A DNA stretch of 64,000 nucleotides from Bradyrhizobium erythrophlei. Its GTDB lineage: Bacteria; Pseudomonadota; Alphaproteobacteria; Rhizobiales; Xanthobacteraceae. The stretch is from the NCBI RefSeq assembly GCF_900142985.1, contig NZ_LT670849.1, forward strand, positions 5,224,501-5,288,500. The letters are read 5' to 3'. Shown one piece after another: positions 1 to 9,140 of the stretch. Made by a program: the position numbers and the translations under genes. Positions within the stretch are counted from its first letter, which is position 1, and every line of letters begins with the position of its first letter. The notes under the pieces are model-generated. The model was given only the letters and a program-made list of their open reading frames with translations. It searched no databases and was not told the origin of the DNA.

Positions 1-2
1 TC

Positions 3-1121
3 ATCGGAACGAATCCAGCCGCGCTGCACGAACCGTTGTTCGAAGGCGACGAAGAAAAGCTCACCCGCGAATGTGTCGAGACCGGTTGGGTTTCGAGCGT
101 CGGCAAGTTCGTGGATGCCTTTGAGCGGGGTCTTGCCGAGTATACCGGCGCCAGTCACGCGATTGCGGTTACCAATGGGACCGCCGCCCTGCATGTCGCA
201 TTGGTCGCTGCCGGAGTTGGAAGGTCCGACGAAGTTCTGGTGCCGGCGCTTACATTCATTGGGACGGTCAATCCGATCGCGTATTGCGGGGCGACGCCCC
301 ATTTCATCGACAGTTTACCGAACGCGCCGGAGATTGATATTGAAGCGCTCGAAGCGTATCTCGATGGGATCCTCGAGCTCCGCGGCGGCTCCGCCTTCAA
401 CAAGAGCACCGGCGCGAGGCTCGCGGCGATTTTGCCGGTCCATGTTTTTGGCCATCCTGTCGATATGGACCATCTGGCCGATATCTCGGAAAGATACAAA
501 ATTCCCGTTATCGAAGACGCTGCGGAAGCGATGGGTAGCACCTATAAAGGACGCCACGCTGGAACATTTGGCTTGCTCGGGACGCTGAGTTTCAACGGCA
601 ATAAAATCATTACGACTGGCGGTGGGGGCGCCGTTCTGACCAATGACGCCGATCTCGCGCGGCGCATAAAGCACCTTTCGACAACGGCTCGCGTGGCCCA
701 TCGCATGGAGTTTATTCACGACATGGTGGGCTATAACTATCGCATGCCAAACATCAATGCTGCGTTGGGCGTAGCGCAGCTTCGCAATATCAATAATTTT
801 GTTTTGCGAAAGCGAATCTTGGCCGATCGCTACGCAGCTGTCATCGAGAAGATCCCGGCTGTTCGGCTGCTTCGCGAGGGTAACGATACGCAGTCCAACT
901 ATTGGCTGCAAACATTGATCCTGGACGAGGAAATTGCGGATCAGCGCGATCAGGTTTTGAGCGCGCTGAACGATGCGGGATACGGCGCGCGGCCCGTTTG
1001 GCGGCTCATGCACACACTGCCCATGTTTGAATCTTCTCCTCGGATGGACCTATCAGGCGCCGAAGGCATGGCGGCCCGTATCGTCAACATTCCCAGCGGC
1101 CCCGCGTTAGTGCAACTTTGA
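3..1121 (+). CDS. LegC-like nucleotide-sugar aminotransferase, 5' partial
   Basis: PLP-dependent DegT/DnrJ/EryC1-family sugar aminotransferase. The frame is open from base 3 and already reads ALHEPLFEGDE before the TTG at 36; LegC-type enzymes carry a similar LHEP motif at their N-terminus, so the true start is probably just outside the window. The PLP lysine is in NGNKIITTGGGG (codon 603-605), and TNGTAALHVAL and EDAAEAMGS are the usual cofactor-pocket motifs. Family members transaminate the 4-keto group of UDP-4-keto-6-deoxy sugars. The next gene is a PtmE-like nucleotidyltransferase, which points to a legionaminic-acid-like nonulosonate pathway with the rest upstream. Substrate is inferred. 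Confidence 0.85.
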   Translation: MGTNPAALHEPLFEGDEEKLTRECVETGWVSSVGKFVDAFERGLAEYTGASHAIAVTNGTAALHVALVAAGVGRSDEVLVPALTFIGTVNPIAYCGATPHFIDSLPNAPEIDIEALEAYLDGILELRGGSAFNKSTGARLAAILPVHVFGHPVDMDHLADISERYKIPVIEDAAEAMGSTYKGRHAGTFGLLGTLSFNGNKIITTGGGGAVLTNDADLARRIKHLSTTARVAHRMEFIHDMVGYNYRMPNINAALGVAQLRNINNFVLRKRILADRYAAVIEKIPAVRLLREGNDTQSNYWLQTLILDEEIADQRDQVLSALNDAGYGARPVWRLMHTLPMFESSPRMDLSGAEGMAARIVNIPSGPALVQL

Positions 1122-1155
1122 CCAATGACGGCATTTCCTGAATGCAGGTGGGTTA

Positions 1156-2205
1156 ATGGACTCTAGTTGGAAAAAGGCTGTCGTCGCTCCGGAACAGACG
1201 ATGGAGGACGCGCTGAAGGCGATTAATGCCGGCGGCTTGCGAATTGCATTTGTCGTCTCGGCAGCAGGAAAAATCCTTGGCACCGTCTCCGATGGTGATA
1301 CCCGCCGCGCGTTGATTGCCCGTGTTCTCCTGACGGATAGCGTGACGCGAGTCATGAATCCGAATCCTCGCACCTTACCGCCAACCGCCGACCGCGAGCT
1401 CGTGCTCTCAATCATGGAGCAGCATGATCTCCTGGTGATTCCGATAGTCAACGATCAAAACGAGGTGCTTGGTGTTCACGTTCATCGGGAGCTGACGCAG
1501 CCGCATTCAAGAAACAATCTCGTTTTCATAATGGCTGGAGGTTTCGGAACGCGTCTCCATCCGTTGACGCTGAGTTGCCCTAAGCCGATGCTTGAGGTGG
1601 ACGGCAAGCCAATCCTGGAGCGCACAATCGAGAGATTTATCGCTGCCGGATTTCTCAGGTTCGCTATCTCCGTTCACTACCTCCCCGATATGATCAAATC
1701 GCATTTCGGCGATGGATCTCGGTGGGATGCAAAGATCAGTTACATTGAAGAAAAGGAGCCGCTAGGAACGGCCGGAGCTCTCGGCTTGCTTGAGCGGCGC
1801 GAAGGGCAGCCTCTGATCGTGATAAACGGTGATGTCGTCACGGATGTAGATGTCCCCGCGTTGCTTGCGTTCCACACCAAGACAGAAGCGGCTTTGACGA
1901 TGTGCGTGCGTGAGCACGATATTCAGGTTCCTTACGGAGTGGTCAAAACAGACGGCGCTGACGTGCTCGACGTGGTCGAAAAGCCGACGCACAAGTTTTT
2001 TGTTAATGCGGGAATTTATGTGCTCTCTCCGGCGCTGTTAAATTCTGTTGCCCCAAACGTCAGGCTGGATATGCCTGATCTCATAAGGCGCGCAATTTCG
2101 GATCGGAAATTGGTAAAGATGTTTCCGATACACGAGCGTTGGGCCGACATCGGAAGATTCGACGATTTCAACCGTGCGGTAGCCGGCTCGATTGGGCGTA
2201 TTTAG
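1156..2205 (+). CDS. CBS-domain sugar nucleotidyltransferase (PtmE-like)
   Basis: 349 residues. Residues about 8-120 form a CBS-domain pair (GTVSDGDTRRAL is a typical CBS signature). Residues about 122-349 are an NTP-transferase domain with the pyrophosphorylase motif MAGGFGTRLHPLT and CPKPML. The fusion order matches PtmE, the Campylobacter GTP:glucosamine-1-phosphate guanylyltransferase that starts legionaminic-acid synthesis; the alternative is a mannose- or glucose-1-phosphate nucleotidyltransferase. The ATG follows the aminotransferase by 34 bases and an AGGTGGG purine tract precedes it. Cytoplasmic. Function is good at family level; the substrate is inferred from the neighbour. Confidence 0.85.
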   Translation: MDSSWKKAVVAPEQTMEDALKAINAGGLRIAFVVSAAGKILGTVSDGDTRRALIARVLLTDSVTRVMNPNPRTLPPTADRELVLSIMEQHDLLVIPIVNDQNEVLGVHVHRELTQPHSRNNLVFIMAGGFGTRLHPLTLSCPKPMLEVDGKPILERTIERFIAAGFLRFAISVHYLPDMIKSHFGDGSRWDAKISYIEEKEPLGTAGALGLLERREGQPLIVINGDVVTDVDVPALLAFHTKTEAALTMCVREHDIQVPYGVVKTDGADVLDVVEKPTHKFFVNAGIYVLSPALLNSVAPNVRLDMPDLIRRAISDRKLVKMFPIHERWADIGRFDDFNRAVAGSIGRI

Positions 2206-2249
2206 CCCGGAATAGCTGGTCTAGCTTCAAAAAGCGCTCTCGCCCCTCA

Positions 2250-4106
2250 ATGCAAGAATTCCAAGAACACTCCAGATCGCCGCGATCCGCCACGGATGTG
2301 CTGAGCCGCGCTTCGTTGCGCAAATTGTTGTCTGTTCTGACGCAGGGCGAGAAGCGGCGCTTGTATTTCGTTCTCGGCGGCTTGCTGATGACCGGCGTGG
2401 CGGATGTTCTGGGAATTTCGTCGATCCTGCCGTTTATGGCGATCATAGCAAAACCGGAATACGTTCACGAAGCGAAGGCGATGGCCCTTGCCTACGAATA
2501 TTCCGGCGCGTCGACGATCAACGAGTTTCTTTCGATTTTGGGGATCGCGTGTTTATCGATCGTGTTGATAAGCAACGCTGCGACATTTGTTGTTCAGGCG
2601 TCAATTCTGAAGTTTTCCTATGAAGTGAGCAGGGGGCTTTCGCTGCGGATTTTGAGCAGCTACTTGAGCCAACGCTATGACTTTTTCTTGAGGCGCAACA
2701 GTTCCGGTCTCCTGCTCAGCACAATTGGCGAGGTCGAGGGGGTCGTAAATGGCGTGCTGTTGCCGGGACTTCAGGCAATCTCCAAAATCGTTGCGGCCGC
2801 CCTTATCTTGCTGTTGGTCATCATCGTTGATCCGATTCTGGCAGCTATTTTTCTGGCGACCTTCGGTGGAGCTTACGCCGCGATCTTCCTCGTAACGCGA
2901 AGGCGGGTTTCGTGGTACGGCGAGAAAAGCCAGATCGAAAGAAGGTCGCTGTTTGCCATCGCGTCAGAGGCTTTTGGTGGGATCAAGGAGCTCAAGCTGC
3001 TCGGTCGCGAGGGCTTCTATTTTCGTCGATTTTACGAGGCTTCCAATCGGCTACGGATTTATCAGACAAGATACAACGTTATTGCGGCAGTGCCCCGTTA
3101 TCTCGTCGAGACGACGGCATTTGGGTCCGTCATCTTCGTCGTATTGTTCTTGTTGAATACAGGCCGCGATTTTCAGGCCGCGGTCCCCCTCCTGGTTCTC
3201 TATGCATTCACCGGCTATCGATTGATGCCGGCGTTCCAGGCCATGTTTCAGAATTTTACTTCGGTGCGGTTCAATTGGCCATCGGTTGAAATGGTTGCGG
3301 GTGAGATTGCCGGGCTCGAAAATTACGGCCAGCCGAATGACTTGGATGAAAGCAGACCGGCGCAGCTACATTTGAACGAATATATTGCACTTGATCGGGT
3401 GGGTTATGCCTATCCGCAGGCCTCAGGAGTGGTGATCAAGGAGATCAGCCTGAGGATCGACAAATGCTCAACGGTCGGGTTGGTTGGAGAAACGGGGGCA
3501 GGTAAAACGACGATTGTCGACATCCTGCTTGGAATTCTCTCCCCGTCCTCGGGCGAGTTGCTGGTCGATGGAACGCCCATCCAAGATAGAAACCGAAGGA
3601 GCTGGCAGGAAAACATCGGTTACGTCCCTCAGCAGGGCTTTCTGTCCGATGCTTCAATATCGAGTAATATTGCATTCGGTGTCCCGCTATCCCTCATCGA
3701 TGGTGCGCGCGTAGAAGCTGCCGCGCGCATTGCGCAGTTGCACGATTTCGTTTCGCAGCTCCCGGATGGCTATCAAACCGTGGTCGGCGAGAGAGGCGTT
3801 CGTTTGAGCGGTGGACAGCGTCAGCGTATTTCGATTGCCAGAGCCCTTTATCAGGATCCCGCCGTCCTTGTTTTCGATGAAGCCACCAGCGCTCTGGATG
3901 GTCTGACAGAAGACGCTGTTGTGGACGCGATCCGGCGTCTTACGCACCGAAAGACCATCATTACCATTGCGCACCGACTGTCGACGGTCAGGGACTGCGA
4001 CGTCATTTACCTTCTCGAAAACGGAAGCATCGTGGATTCGGGCACTTTTGATGAGTTGATCGCACGCAATCGGGTCTTCCAGGGGTTGGCGAGGCACGAA
4101 AGCTGA
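2250..4106 (+). CDS. ABC transporter, fused permease and ATPase (PglK/MsbA-like)
   Basis: 618 residues from the ATG at 2250. The frame is open back to 2139, but that would overlap the previous gene by 67 bases. The N-terminal half has about six membrane helices (VLGGLLMTGVADVLGISSIL and following). The C-terminal ATPase has Walker A GETGAGKTT, signature LSGGQRQRIS, Walker B VLVFDEATSALDG and the H-loop IAHRLSTV. Such half-transporters (PglK, MsbA) flip lipid-linked sugars across the inner membrane, so in this locus it is the likely exporter of the glycan unit or its precursor. Substrate unproven. Confidence 0.88.
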   Translation: MQEFQEHSRSPRSATDVLSRASLRKLLSVLTQGEKRRLYFVLGGLLMTGVADVLGISSILPFMAIIAKPEYVHEAKAMALAYEYSGASTINEFLSILGIACLSIVLISNAATFVVQASILKFSYEVSRGLSLRILSSYLSQRYDFFLRRNSSGLLLSTIGEVEGVVNGVLLPGLQAISKIVAAALILLLVIIVDPILAAIFLATFGGAYAAIFLVTRRRVSWYGEKSQIERRSLFAIASEAFGGIKELKLLGREGFYFRRFYEASNRLRIYQTRYNVIAAVPRYLVETTAFGSVIFVVLFLLNTGRDFQAAVPLLVLYAFTGYRLMPAFQAMFQNFTSVRFNWPSVEMVAGEIAGLENYGQPNDLDESRPAQLHLNEYIALDRVGYAYPQASGVVIKEISLRIDKCSTVGLVGETGAGKTTIVDILLGILSPSSGELLVDGTPIQDRNRRSWQENIGYVPQQGFLSDASISSNIAFGVPLSLIDGARVEAAARIAQLHDFVSQLPDGYQTVVGERGVRLSGGQRQRISIARALYQDPAVLVFDEATSALDGLTEDAVVDAIRRLTHRKTIITIAHRLSTVRDCDVIYLLENGSIVDSGTFDELIARNRVFQGLARHES

Positions 4107-4178
4107 AGCAAATTAACAAGCTCGCGGCATGATTAAGTTTTCTTGCTGTCTTGTCGTATCTGTCGAGGAAACTTGACG

Positions 4179-4886
4179 ATGCATTCGATATCTGGGCTGC
4201 TCAAATACTGGTTGGCCGATCGCTTTTCGATCCCTAGTTCGCAGCTGCTGGGACGAAGATCCTGGTCCCAGGAAGGGGAGGATCTCATCCTGGCGCGCTA
4301 TATGGAGCCGCGGCGGCGTGGCTTCTATGTCGACGTAGGAGCGCATGATCCATTTCGATTTTCCAACACGGCCTATTTTTATCGGGAGGGTTGGTCGGGC
4401 CTCAACATTGAGCCTGATCCGGCGGGCGCAGCGCTGCTGCGCAAGCATCGTGCTCGCGACACGACACTAAACATGGGCATCGGTCCGGCATCATCGGAAA
4501 TGACGTTCTTTCGTTTCAACGACGCCGCGCTCAACACTTTCAGCGCTGAGCTTGCGCGGGAGCGTGTCACTGCGAGCGGATACATCATCGTGCAGGAGCT
4601 CAACGTTCCGGTAGAGCGATTGGACGCTGTGCTGGCGCGCCACCTAAAATCCGGGCAGAAAATCGACTTCATGACGGTTGATGCAGAGGGTCTTGATCTT
4701 GAGGTGCTGCGTTCGAACGATTGGACGAAATTTCGTCCCGATGTCGTCGTCACGGAGATTCTGAATGTCTCCGAACTTGAGCTCGTCAAGCAGCCGATTG
4801 GGCAGCTCATGGTCAGCGTGGGCTATCGTCCAGTTGCCAAGGCCGTGAACAGTGCGTTCTTTGCCGCCGATGAGTTCGTGCTGTGA
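4179..4886 (+). CDS. FkbM-family methyltransferase
   Basis: 235 residues. The ATG at 4179 is preferred over the TTG at 4143 because GAGGAAAC lies just upstream. SQEGEDLILARYM and GFYVDVGAHDPFRFSNT form the SAM-binding start of the FkbM fold, and FMTVDAEGLDLEVLRS is its second conserved block. FkbM proteins O-methylate sugars or polyketides; in this locus a sugar hydroxyl is the likely acceptor. Its stop overlaps the next start by four bases (GTGA), so the two are translationally coupled. Confidence 0.82.
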   Translation: MHSISGLLKYWLADRFSIPSSQLLGRRSWSQEGEDLILARYMEPRRRGFYVDVGAHDPFRFSNTAYFYREGWSGLNIEPDPAGAALLRKHRARDTTLNMGIGPASSEMTFFRFNDAALNTFSAELARERVTASGYIIVQELNVPVERLDAVLARHLKSGQKIDFMTVDAEGLDLEVLRSNDWTKFRPDVVVTEILNVSELELVKQPIGQLMVSVGYRPVAKAVNSAFFAADEFVL

Positions 4887-5824
4887 CAGCGCCGATTGTT
4901 GTCTTTGCGTACAATCGTCCGCAGCATCTTGCACGAGTGCTGAGAGCGCTCGCTCTCAATGCTGGCGCGGATCGCTCGGCTCTAATTGTCTACTGCGACG
5001 GACCGAAAGGTGAAATGGACGCGGCGCTGGTTGCGCAGACTCGCGAGATCGCCAAGGCGACGACTGGATTCGCCTCTGTCGAAGTGATCGAGCGGCAGGA
5101 AAATTTCGGTCTATCGTGTTCAATAATTGGCGGAGTCAGTGAAATCTGCGGCCGGTTCGGCCGGGCGATCGTGCTCGAGGACGACGTGGTGCCGACACCA
5201 TTTTTTCTTGGCTATGTTAACGACGCGCTTGATTTCTATGCCGACGATGACCGCGTGATCAGCGTCGGCTGTCACACCTTTGACAGTGGCTTCGACCTGC
5301 CGGAAACGTTTTTTCTGGACATCCCGGATTGCTGGGGGTGGGGGGTCTGGCAGCGCAGCTGGTTATCGTTCGAGACCAATGGATTGGTGCTACTCAATCA
5401 GATTCGGTCCCGCAACGCTCAGGCAATCTTTGACGTCGACGGCGTGTATCCTTACACCAGCATGCTGGAGGCTCAAGTGCGTGGCGAAAACCAATCCTGG
5501 GCAATTCGCTGGTATGCGCAAGCCTTTCTCAGCGGAAAACTGGTGCTTTACCCGCGGCGCTCGGTCACTCTCAACATCGGCTTTGACGGTAGCGGTACGC
5601 ATGGCGGTGAGCGTAGCGGTTACCGCGGGATTCAGGTTATCGACCGTCCGATCAGTGTGAGCGCGACCGCCGTCCAGCAATGCGTGCCGGCGCGCGAGGC
5701 ATGGAAGTTGGCGCTGCTCGCCATGGCGGGTGCGCCGGTGCCGGCTCTTGTTCGCGCGATCAAGCATCGTCTGCGGCGCGCCTATCGCAGGCTTGCGCCT
5801 CACATCGGAAAAGCGGCTTCATGA
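4883..5824 (+). CDS. GT-A type glycosyltransferase-like protein
   Basis: 313 residues with a GTG start inside the stop of the preceding methyltransferase. The N-terminus IVVFAYNRPQHLARVLRAL and the acidic motif IVLEDDVVPTP (DxD-like) fit the fold shared by family 2 and GNT-I-like glycosyltransferases. SWAIRWYAQAFLSGKLVLYP resembles the acceptor side of LPS sugar transferases. No membrane helices, so it is probably cytoplasmic or peripheral. It ends in an ATGA overlap with the next gene. The sugar donor is unknown. Confidence 0.78.
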   Translation: MTAPIVVFAYNRPQHLARVLRALALNAGADRSALIVYCDGPKGEMDAALVAQTREIAKATTGFASVEVIERQENFGLSCSIIGGVSEICGRFGRAIVLEDDVVPTPFFLGYVNDALDFYADDDRVISVGCHTFDSGFDLPETFFLDIPDCWGWGVWQRSWLSFETNGLVLLNQIRSRNAQAIFDVDGVYPYTSMLEAQVRGENQSWAIRWYAQAFLSGKLVLYPRRSVTLNIGFDGSGTHGGERSGYRGIQVIDRPISVSATAVQQCVPAREAWKLALLAMAGAPVPALVRAIKHRLRRAYRRLAPHIGKAAS

Positions 5825-6741
5825 TCAGAAAATTAGCGAGGCTCGCCAGATCCGTTCAGCACCTGCCCGCGGGCCTGACCGAACGGCTTGATCGCGTGCA
5901 GGAGGCGCTTGGCCGGATCGAGGCGCGTCAGACCGCGAATGTTGCCGTTGGCGATCTCGCGGCCGCGGAATTCAGGGTGTCATCTCAGTGGGGTGAAGAC
6001 GGCATCATCGAGCACCTTTTGCAGCATGTGCCAATCGAGCGGAAGATCTTCGTCGAGTTCGGCGTGCAAGACTATCGCGAGGCGAATACGCGATTTCTGC
6101 TATCCATTCGCAATTGGTCGGGCCTCGTGATGGATGGCTCTGCCGAGAATATCGCCGCGATCCGCCGTGATCCCATATACTGGCGCCATAACCTCAAGGC
6201 TGAAGGTGTCTTTGTCACCGCGGAGAATATCAATGAGGTGATTTCGCGCCATGGTATCGGCGGCGATATTGGACTTCTCTCGATCGATATTGATGGAAAC
6301 GATTATTGGGTATGGCAAGCGATCGATTGCATTTCGCCCCGCATTGTCGTCGCCGAATACAATGCACTGTTTGGTGCGAAGTCGACGGTTTCGGTACCCT
6401 ACGATCCTTCATTTCAGCGGACGCGGGCCCACTACTCGAATCTGTACTGGGGCTGCTCGCTGGGCGCCTGGAATCATCTTGCGGCATCCAAAGGCTACGC
6501 TTTGGTGGGCTGTAATTCAGCTGGTAACAACGCCTTCTTTGTCCGGACCGACCTTCTTGGATCCTTGCTAAAGCGAGATCCTACTGGTGCGTTTCGGCCG
6601 GCCGAGTTCCGTGAGGCTCGCGACCAAAGCGGCGCGCTCTCCTATCTAGACCGGCACGCTGCTGTTGAACTGATCCAGGACCTTCCACTGGTCGACGTGA
6701 TCGACGGGAGCATGACATGTTTGCGGAACGGGCGCCGATAG
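5821..6741 (+). CDS. FkbM-like methyltransferase-fold protein
   Basis: 306 residues from the ATG at 5821, four bases before the previous stop; the longer frame from 5680 would lie inside that gene. SQWGEDGIIEHLLQHVP and KIFVEFGVQDYREANTRFLL match the FkbM-type SAM-binding start, followed by LLSIDIDGNDYWVW and VVAEYNALFG. Full-length proteins of this kind occur in many LPS and exopolysaccharide clusters without an assigned reaction. The fold is likely; the activity (sugar O-methylation) is inferred from neighbours. A short N-terminal coil (residues 10-40) precedes the domain. Confidence 0.7.
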   Translation: MIRKLARLARSVQHLPAGLTERLDRVQEALGRIEARQTANVAVGDLAAAEFRVSSQWGEDGIIEHLLQHVPIERKIFVEFGVQDYREANTRFLLSIRNWSGLVMDGSAENIAAIRRDPIYWRHNLKAEGVFVTAENINEVISRHGIGGDIGLLSIDIDGNDYWVWQAIDCISPRIVVAEYNALFGAKSTVSVPYDPSFQRTRAHYSNLYWGCSLGAWNHLAASKGYALVGCNSAGNNAFFVRTDLLGSLLKRDPTGAFRPAEFREARDQSGALSYLDRHAAVELIQDLPLVDVIDGSMTCLRNGRR

Positions 6742-6772
6742 ATTGTTAGCTCTGTGGGGCAGCGCGATCGAT

Positions 6773-7630
6773 ATGGAGAAGAGCCGGCCGGTGCTTAAGC
6801 GGTTAGCTAGATTCCTGATGCCTCCGGGCTTACCCTGGCTGATGCACCGAATCAAACATGGCAACACTGGTTTGGTCGGAGCGTACCCATCTTGGGAGGA
6901 GGCAAAAAAGCACTCCTGCGGGTACGACGAGGATCAAATTGTTGCTCGGATCGTCAACACAACGCGTGCGGTGGTCGATAGTGAGGAGCAGCTGTTTGAT
7001 CGCGACGGGGTCATATTTCGTGCGGCGATGCCGCCATTTCCGTTGTTGACCTTCTTGCTCCGTTCAGCCATTCGAAGCGGAGACTCGCTGTCTGTCCTCG
7101 ACTTTGGCGGCGCGTTGGGCTCCACGTATAGGCAGTGTCAGCCATTTCTCAAGGATATTCGGTCGGTCCGGTGGCATATTGTCGAAACTCCGAAACTGGT
7201 GGTCGCCGGTCGAGAGTTTGCTACCGAAAACCTTCGTTTCTTCGAAACAATCGAACCAGCGACGCTGGAGATGGAGCCGGACATCGTGCTGTTTTCTGGC
7301 GTCCTGCAATATCTCGATGACCCGTTCGGCATTCTCGCAAAAGCTGTCTCGCTTAATCCCGAGTTCATTGTCGTCGACCGAAATCCGTTCTGCTCTTCGG
7401 CCCGGGATTTGTATACAGTTCAAGTCGTTTCGGACGAGATCTTTCCGGCTAGGCTTCCGTTCAGAGCATTCAGCAACGAAAAATTCGCGTCGGTTTTCGG
7501 AGGCGATTATCTGGAAATAGGACAATTCGAAACCGTAGATCCGGAGATGTTTGTTCGCGGGGAGAGCGTGCGATTTCTCGGGAAGGTATGGGAAAGAAGG
7601 TCCGAGCGGGGTAATTTGCATGTCGTATGA
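6773..7630 (+). CDS. TIGR04325-like methyltransferase
   Basis: 285 residues from the ATG at 6773; an in-frame TTG at 6743 is an alternative. YPSWEEAKKHSCGYDED, the SAM-binding LSVLDFGGALGSTY and LFSGVLQYLDDP match the TIGR04325 group of putative methyltransferases found in surface-polysaccharide loci. The last ten bases overlap the cupin gene. No membrane segments. The acceptor is unknown. Confidence 0.75.
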   Translation: MEKSRPVLKRLARFLMPPGLPWLMHRIKHGNTGLVGAYPSWEEAKKHSCGYDEDQIVARIVNTTRAVVDSEEQLFDRDGVIFRAAMPPFPLLTFLLRSAIRSGDSLSVLDFGGALGSTYRQCQPFLKDIRSVRWHIVETPKLVVAGREFATENLRFFETIEPATLEMEPDIVLFSGVLQYLDDPFGILAKAVSLNPEFIVVDRNPFCSSARDLYTVQVVSDEIFPARLPFRAFSNEKFASVFGGDYLEIGQFETVDPEMFVRGESVRFLGKVWERRSERGNLHVV

Positions 7631-8030
7631 ACGCATCGAGCGCGATGGAACGTTGTTTGCCGAGGTGATCTGGGCCGGCACGACGGTTGAGAAAAGCCGC
7701 TTCTACTCCGATGCAAACTCGTCGCTGCAGTTCGGGTTGCTGGCGCACGAAGCTGGCTTCATCGAGCCCGCTCACTTCCATCATCCGATCGACCGGAAGA
7801 TCAGCGATCTTCAGCAGATGTTCGTCGTGCAGCGCGGCGTTGTCGCGATTGATTTTTTCACCAGCGACGGTGAAAAGTTTCGCGAGGTCATTCTGAAAGT
7901 CGGCGATGCGATTAATCTCGTACACGGTGTTCATGCGGTCCGCGTGATCGAGGACATGCAGTGTGTCAGCGTCAAGCAAGGGCCGTTTTTCGGCGATAAA
8001 CTCGATAAGGTCAATGTCAGCACAAAATAG
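7620..8030 (+). CDS. Cupin-fold protein
   Basis: 136 residues from the ATG at 7620, inside the 3' end of the methyltransferase. HFHHPIDRKISDLQQMFVV is a cupin metal/substrate motif, followed by the second strand block VGDAINLVHGVHAVRV. Similar cupins sit next to sugar aminotransferases, where relatives act as isomerases or acyl carriers. Here the next gene is an aminotransferase whose start overlaps by 17 bases. The exact reaction cannot be read from sequence. Confidence 0.7.
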   Translation: MSYERIERDGTLFAEVIWAGTTVEKSRFYSDANSSLQFGLLAHEAGFIEPAHFHHPIDRKISDLQQMFVVQRGVVAIDFFTSDGEKFREVILKVGDAINLVHGVHAVRVIEDMQCVSVKQGPFFGDKLDKVNVSTK

Positions 8031-9135
8031 AATTCCGGTTCACGAACCGGACATCGGCGAGGACGAAATTCAATCGGTTCTTGCGGCACTGCGGCGCGGC
8101 GAAATTTCAGGCTCGTTCGGCAAGGCGTTGCCGGAATTCGAGGAACGCTTCGCGGCATTTGCCGGATGCAAATTCGGCATTGCCGTTACAAGTGGCACGA
8201 CCGCGCTGCAGCTAGCAGTTGCAGCCGCCGGCATCGGCCGTGGCGATGAAGTTCTGATGAGCGCCTCGACCAATATTGCGACCTCGCTCGCCGCCTATCA
8301 CAACGGAGCGGTCTCCGTGCCGATCGATTCGGAAGCGGTAACATGGAATCTCGATCCCGACCTGATCGAAGGCCTCATCACGACGAAGACCAAGGCGATC
8401 ATCCCGGTCCATCTGTTCGGTCACCCCTGCGAGATGGACAAGATCATGGCCATCGCTCGCCGGCACAATCTCGTCGTCATCGAGGATTGCGCGGAGTCGC
8501 ACGGCGCCACCTGGCAAGGCCGCATGACCGGCAGTTTCGGAGACATGGCCTGCTTCAGCTTTTACGCCAACAAAATCATCACGACCGGTGAAGGCGGGAT
8601 GGTCACCACCAACGATGCGGCGCTTGCCGATAAATTGCGTTTGTTGCGCAACCTTGGGTTCGGCAAGCCGCGCTTCTATCACGAAGTGCCGGCCTTCAAT
8701 TTTCGGATGACCGGGATGCAGGCCGCGCTTGGTCTCGCCCAGCTCGCCAAGATCGATCACTTCATTACCGAGAAGCGGCGCGTTGCGGCGACCTATGGCG
8801 AGTTTCTTGGGAACATTCCGGGCATTCAGCTGCCGGCAGAATTGCCCGAGGCGTTCAACGTCTATTGGATGTATGCGATCGTCATCAAGCCGGAATTCGG
8901 CCGCAGCCGCGATGAGTTGGCAGCGATTCTGTCGGAGCAGGGCATCGAAACGCGAACGTTCTTCTGTCCGATGAACATGCAGCCGTTCCTTCGGGCGCAG
9001 GATGGTCACCGTGACATTCCTTGCCCGGTCGCGGAAGGGCTGTGGTCTGACGGGTTTTATCTCCCGTCCGGCAACCAGCTTGACCGCCCTTCGATCGCCC
9101 GCGTCTGCGGGGCAATCGCCAAGGCGAGGCGCTGA
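8014..9135 (+). CDS. DegT-family sugar aminotransferase (perosamine-synthase-like)
   Basis: 373 residues. The ATG at 8014 gives RIPVHEPDIGEDEIQSV, the standard N-terminus of GDP-perosamine synthase-like enzymes. TSGTTALQLAVAAAGIG binds the PLP phosphate, EDCAESHGA holds the aspartate and Lys187 in YANKIITTGEGGM forms the Schiff base. Family members convert 4-keto-6-deoxy nucleotide sugars to 4-amino sugars. It is the second such enzyme in the locus, so two different amino sugars, or two steps, are plausible. Substrate not certain. Confidence 0.88.
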   Translation: MSAQNRIPVHEPDIGEDEIQSVLAALRRGEISGSFGKALPEFEERFAAFAGCKFGIAVTSGTTALQLAVAAAGIGRGDEVLMSASTNIATSLAAYHNGAVSVPIDSEAVTWNLDPDLIEGLITTKTKAIIPVHLFGHPCEMDKIMAIARRHNLVVIEDCAESHGATWQGRMTGSFGDMACFSFYANKIITTGEGGMVTTNDAALADKLRLLRNLGFGKPRFYHEVPAFNFRMTGMQAALGLAQLAKIDHFITEKRRVAATYGEFLGNIPGIQLPAELPEAFNVYWMYAIVIKPEFGRSRDELAAILSEQGIETRTFFCPMNMQPFLRAQDGHRDIPCPVAEGLWSDGFYLPSGNQLDRPSIARVCGAIAKARR

Positions 9136-9140
9136 CGCGA

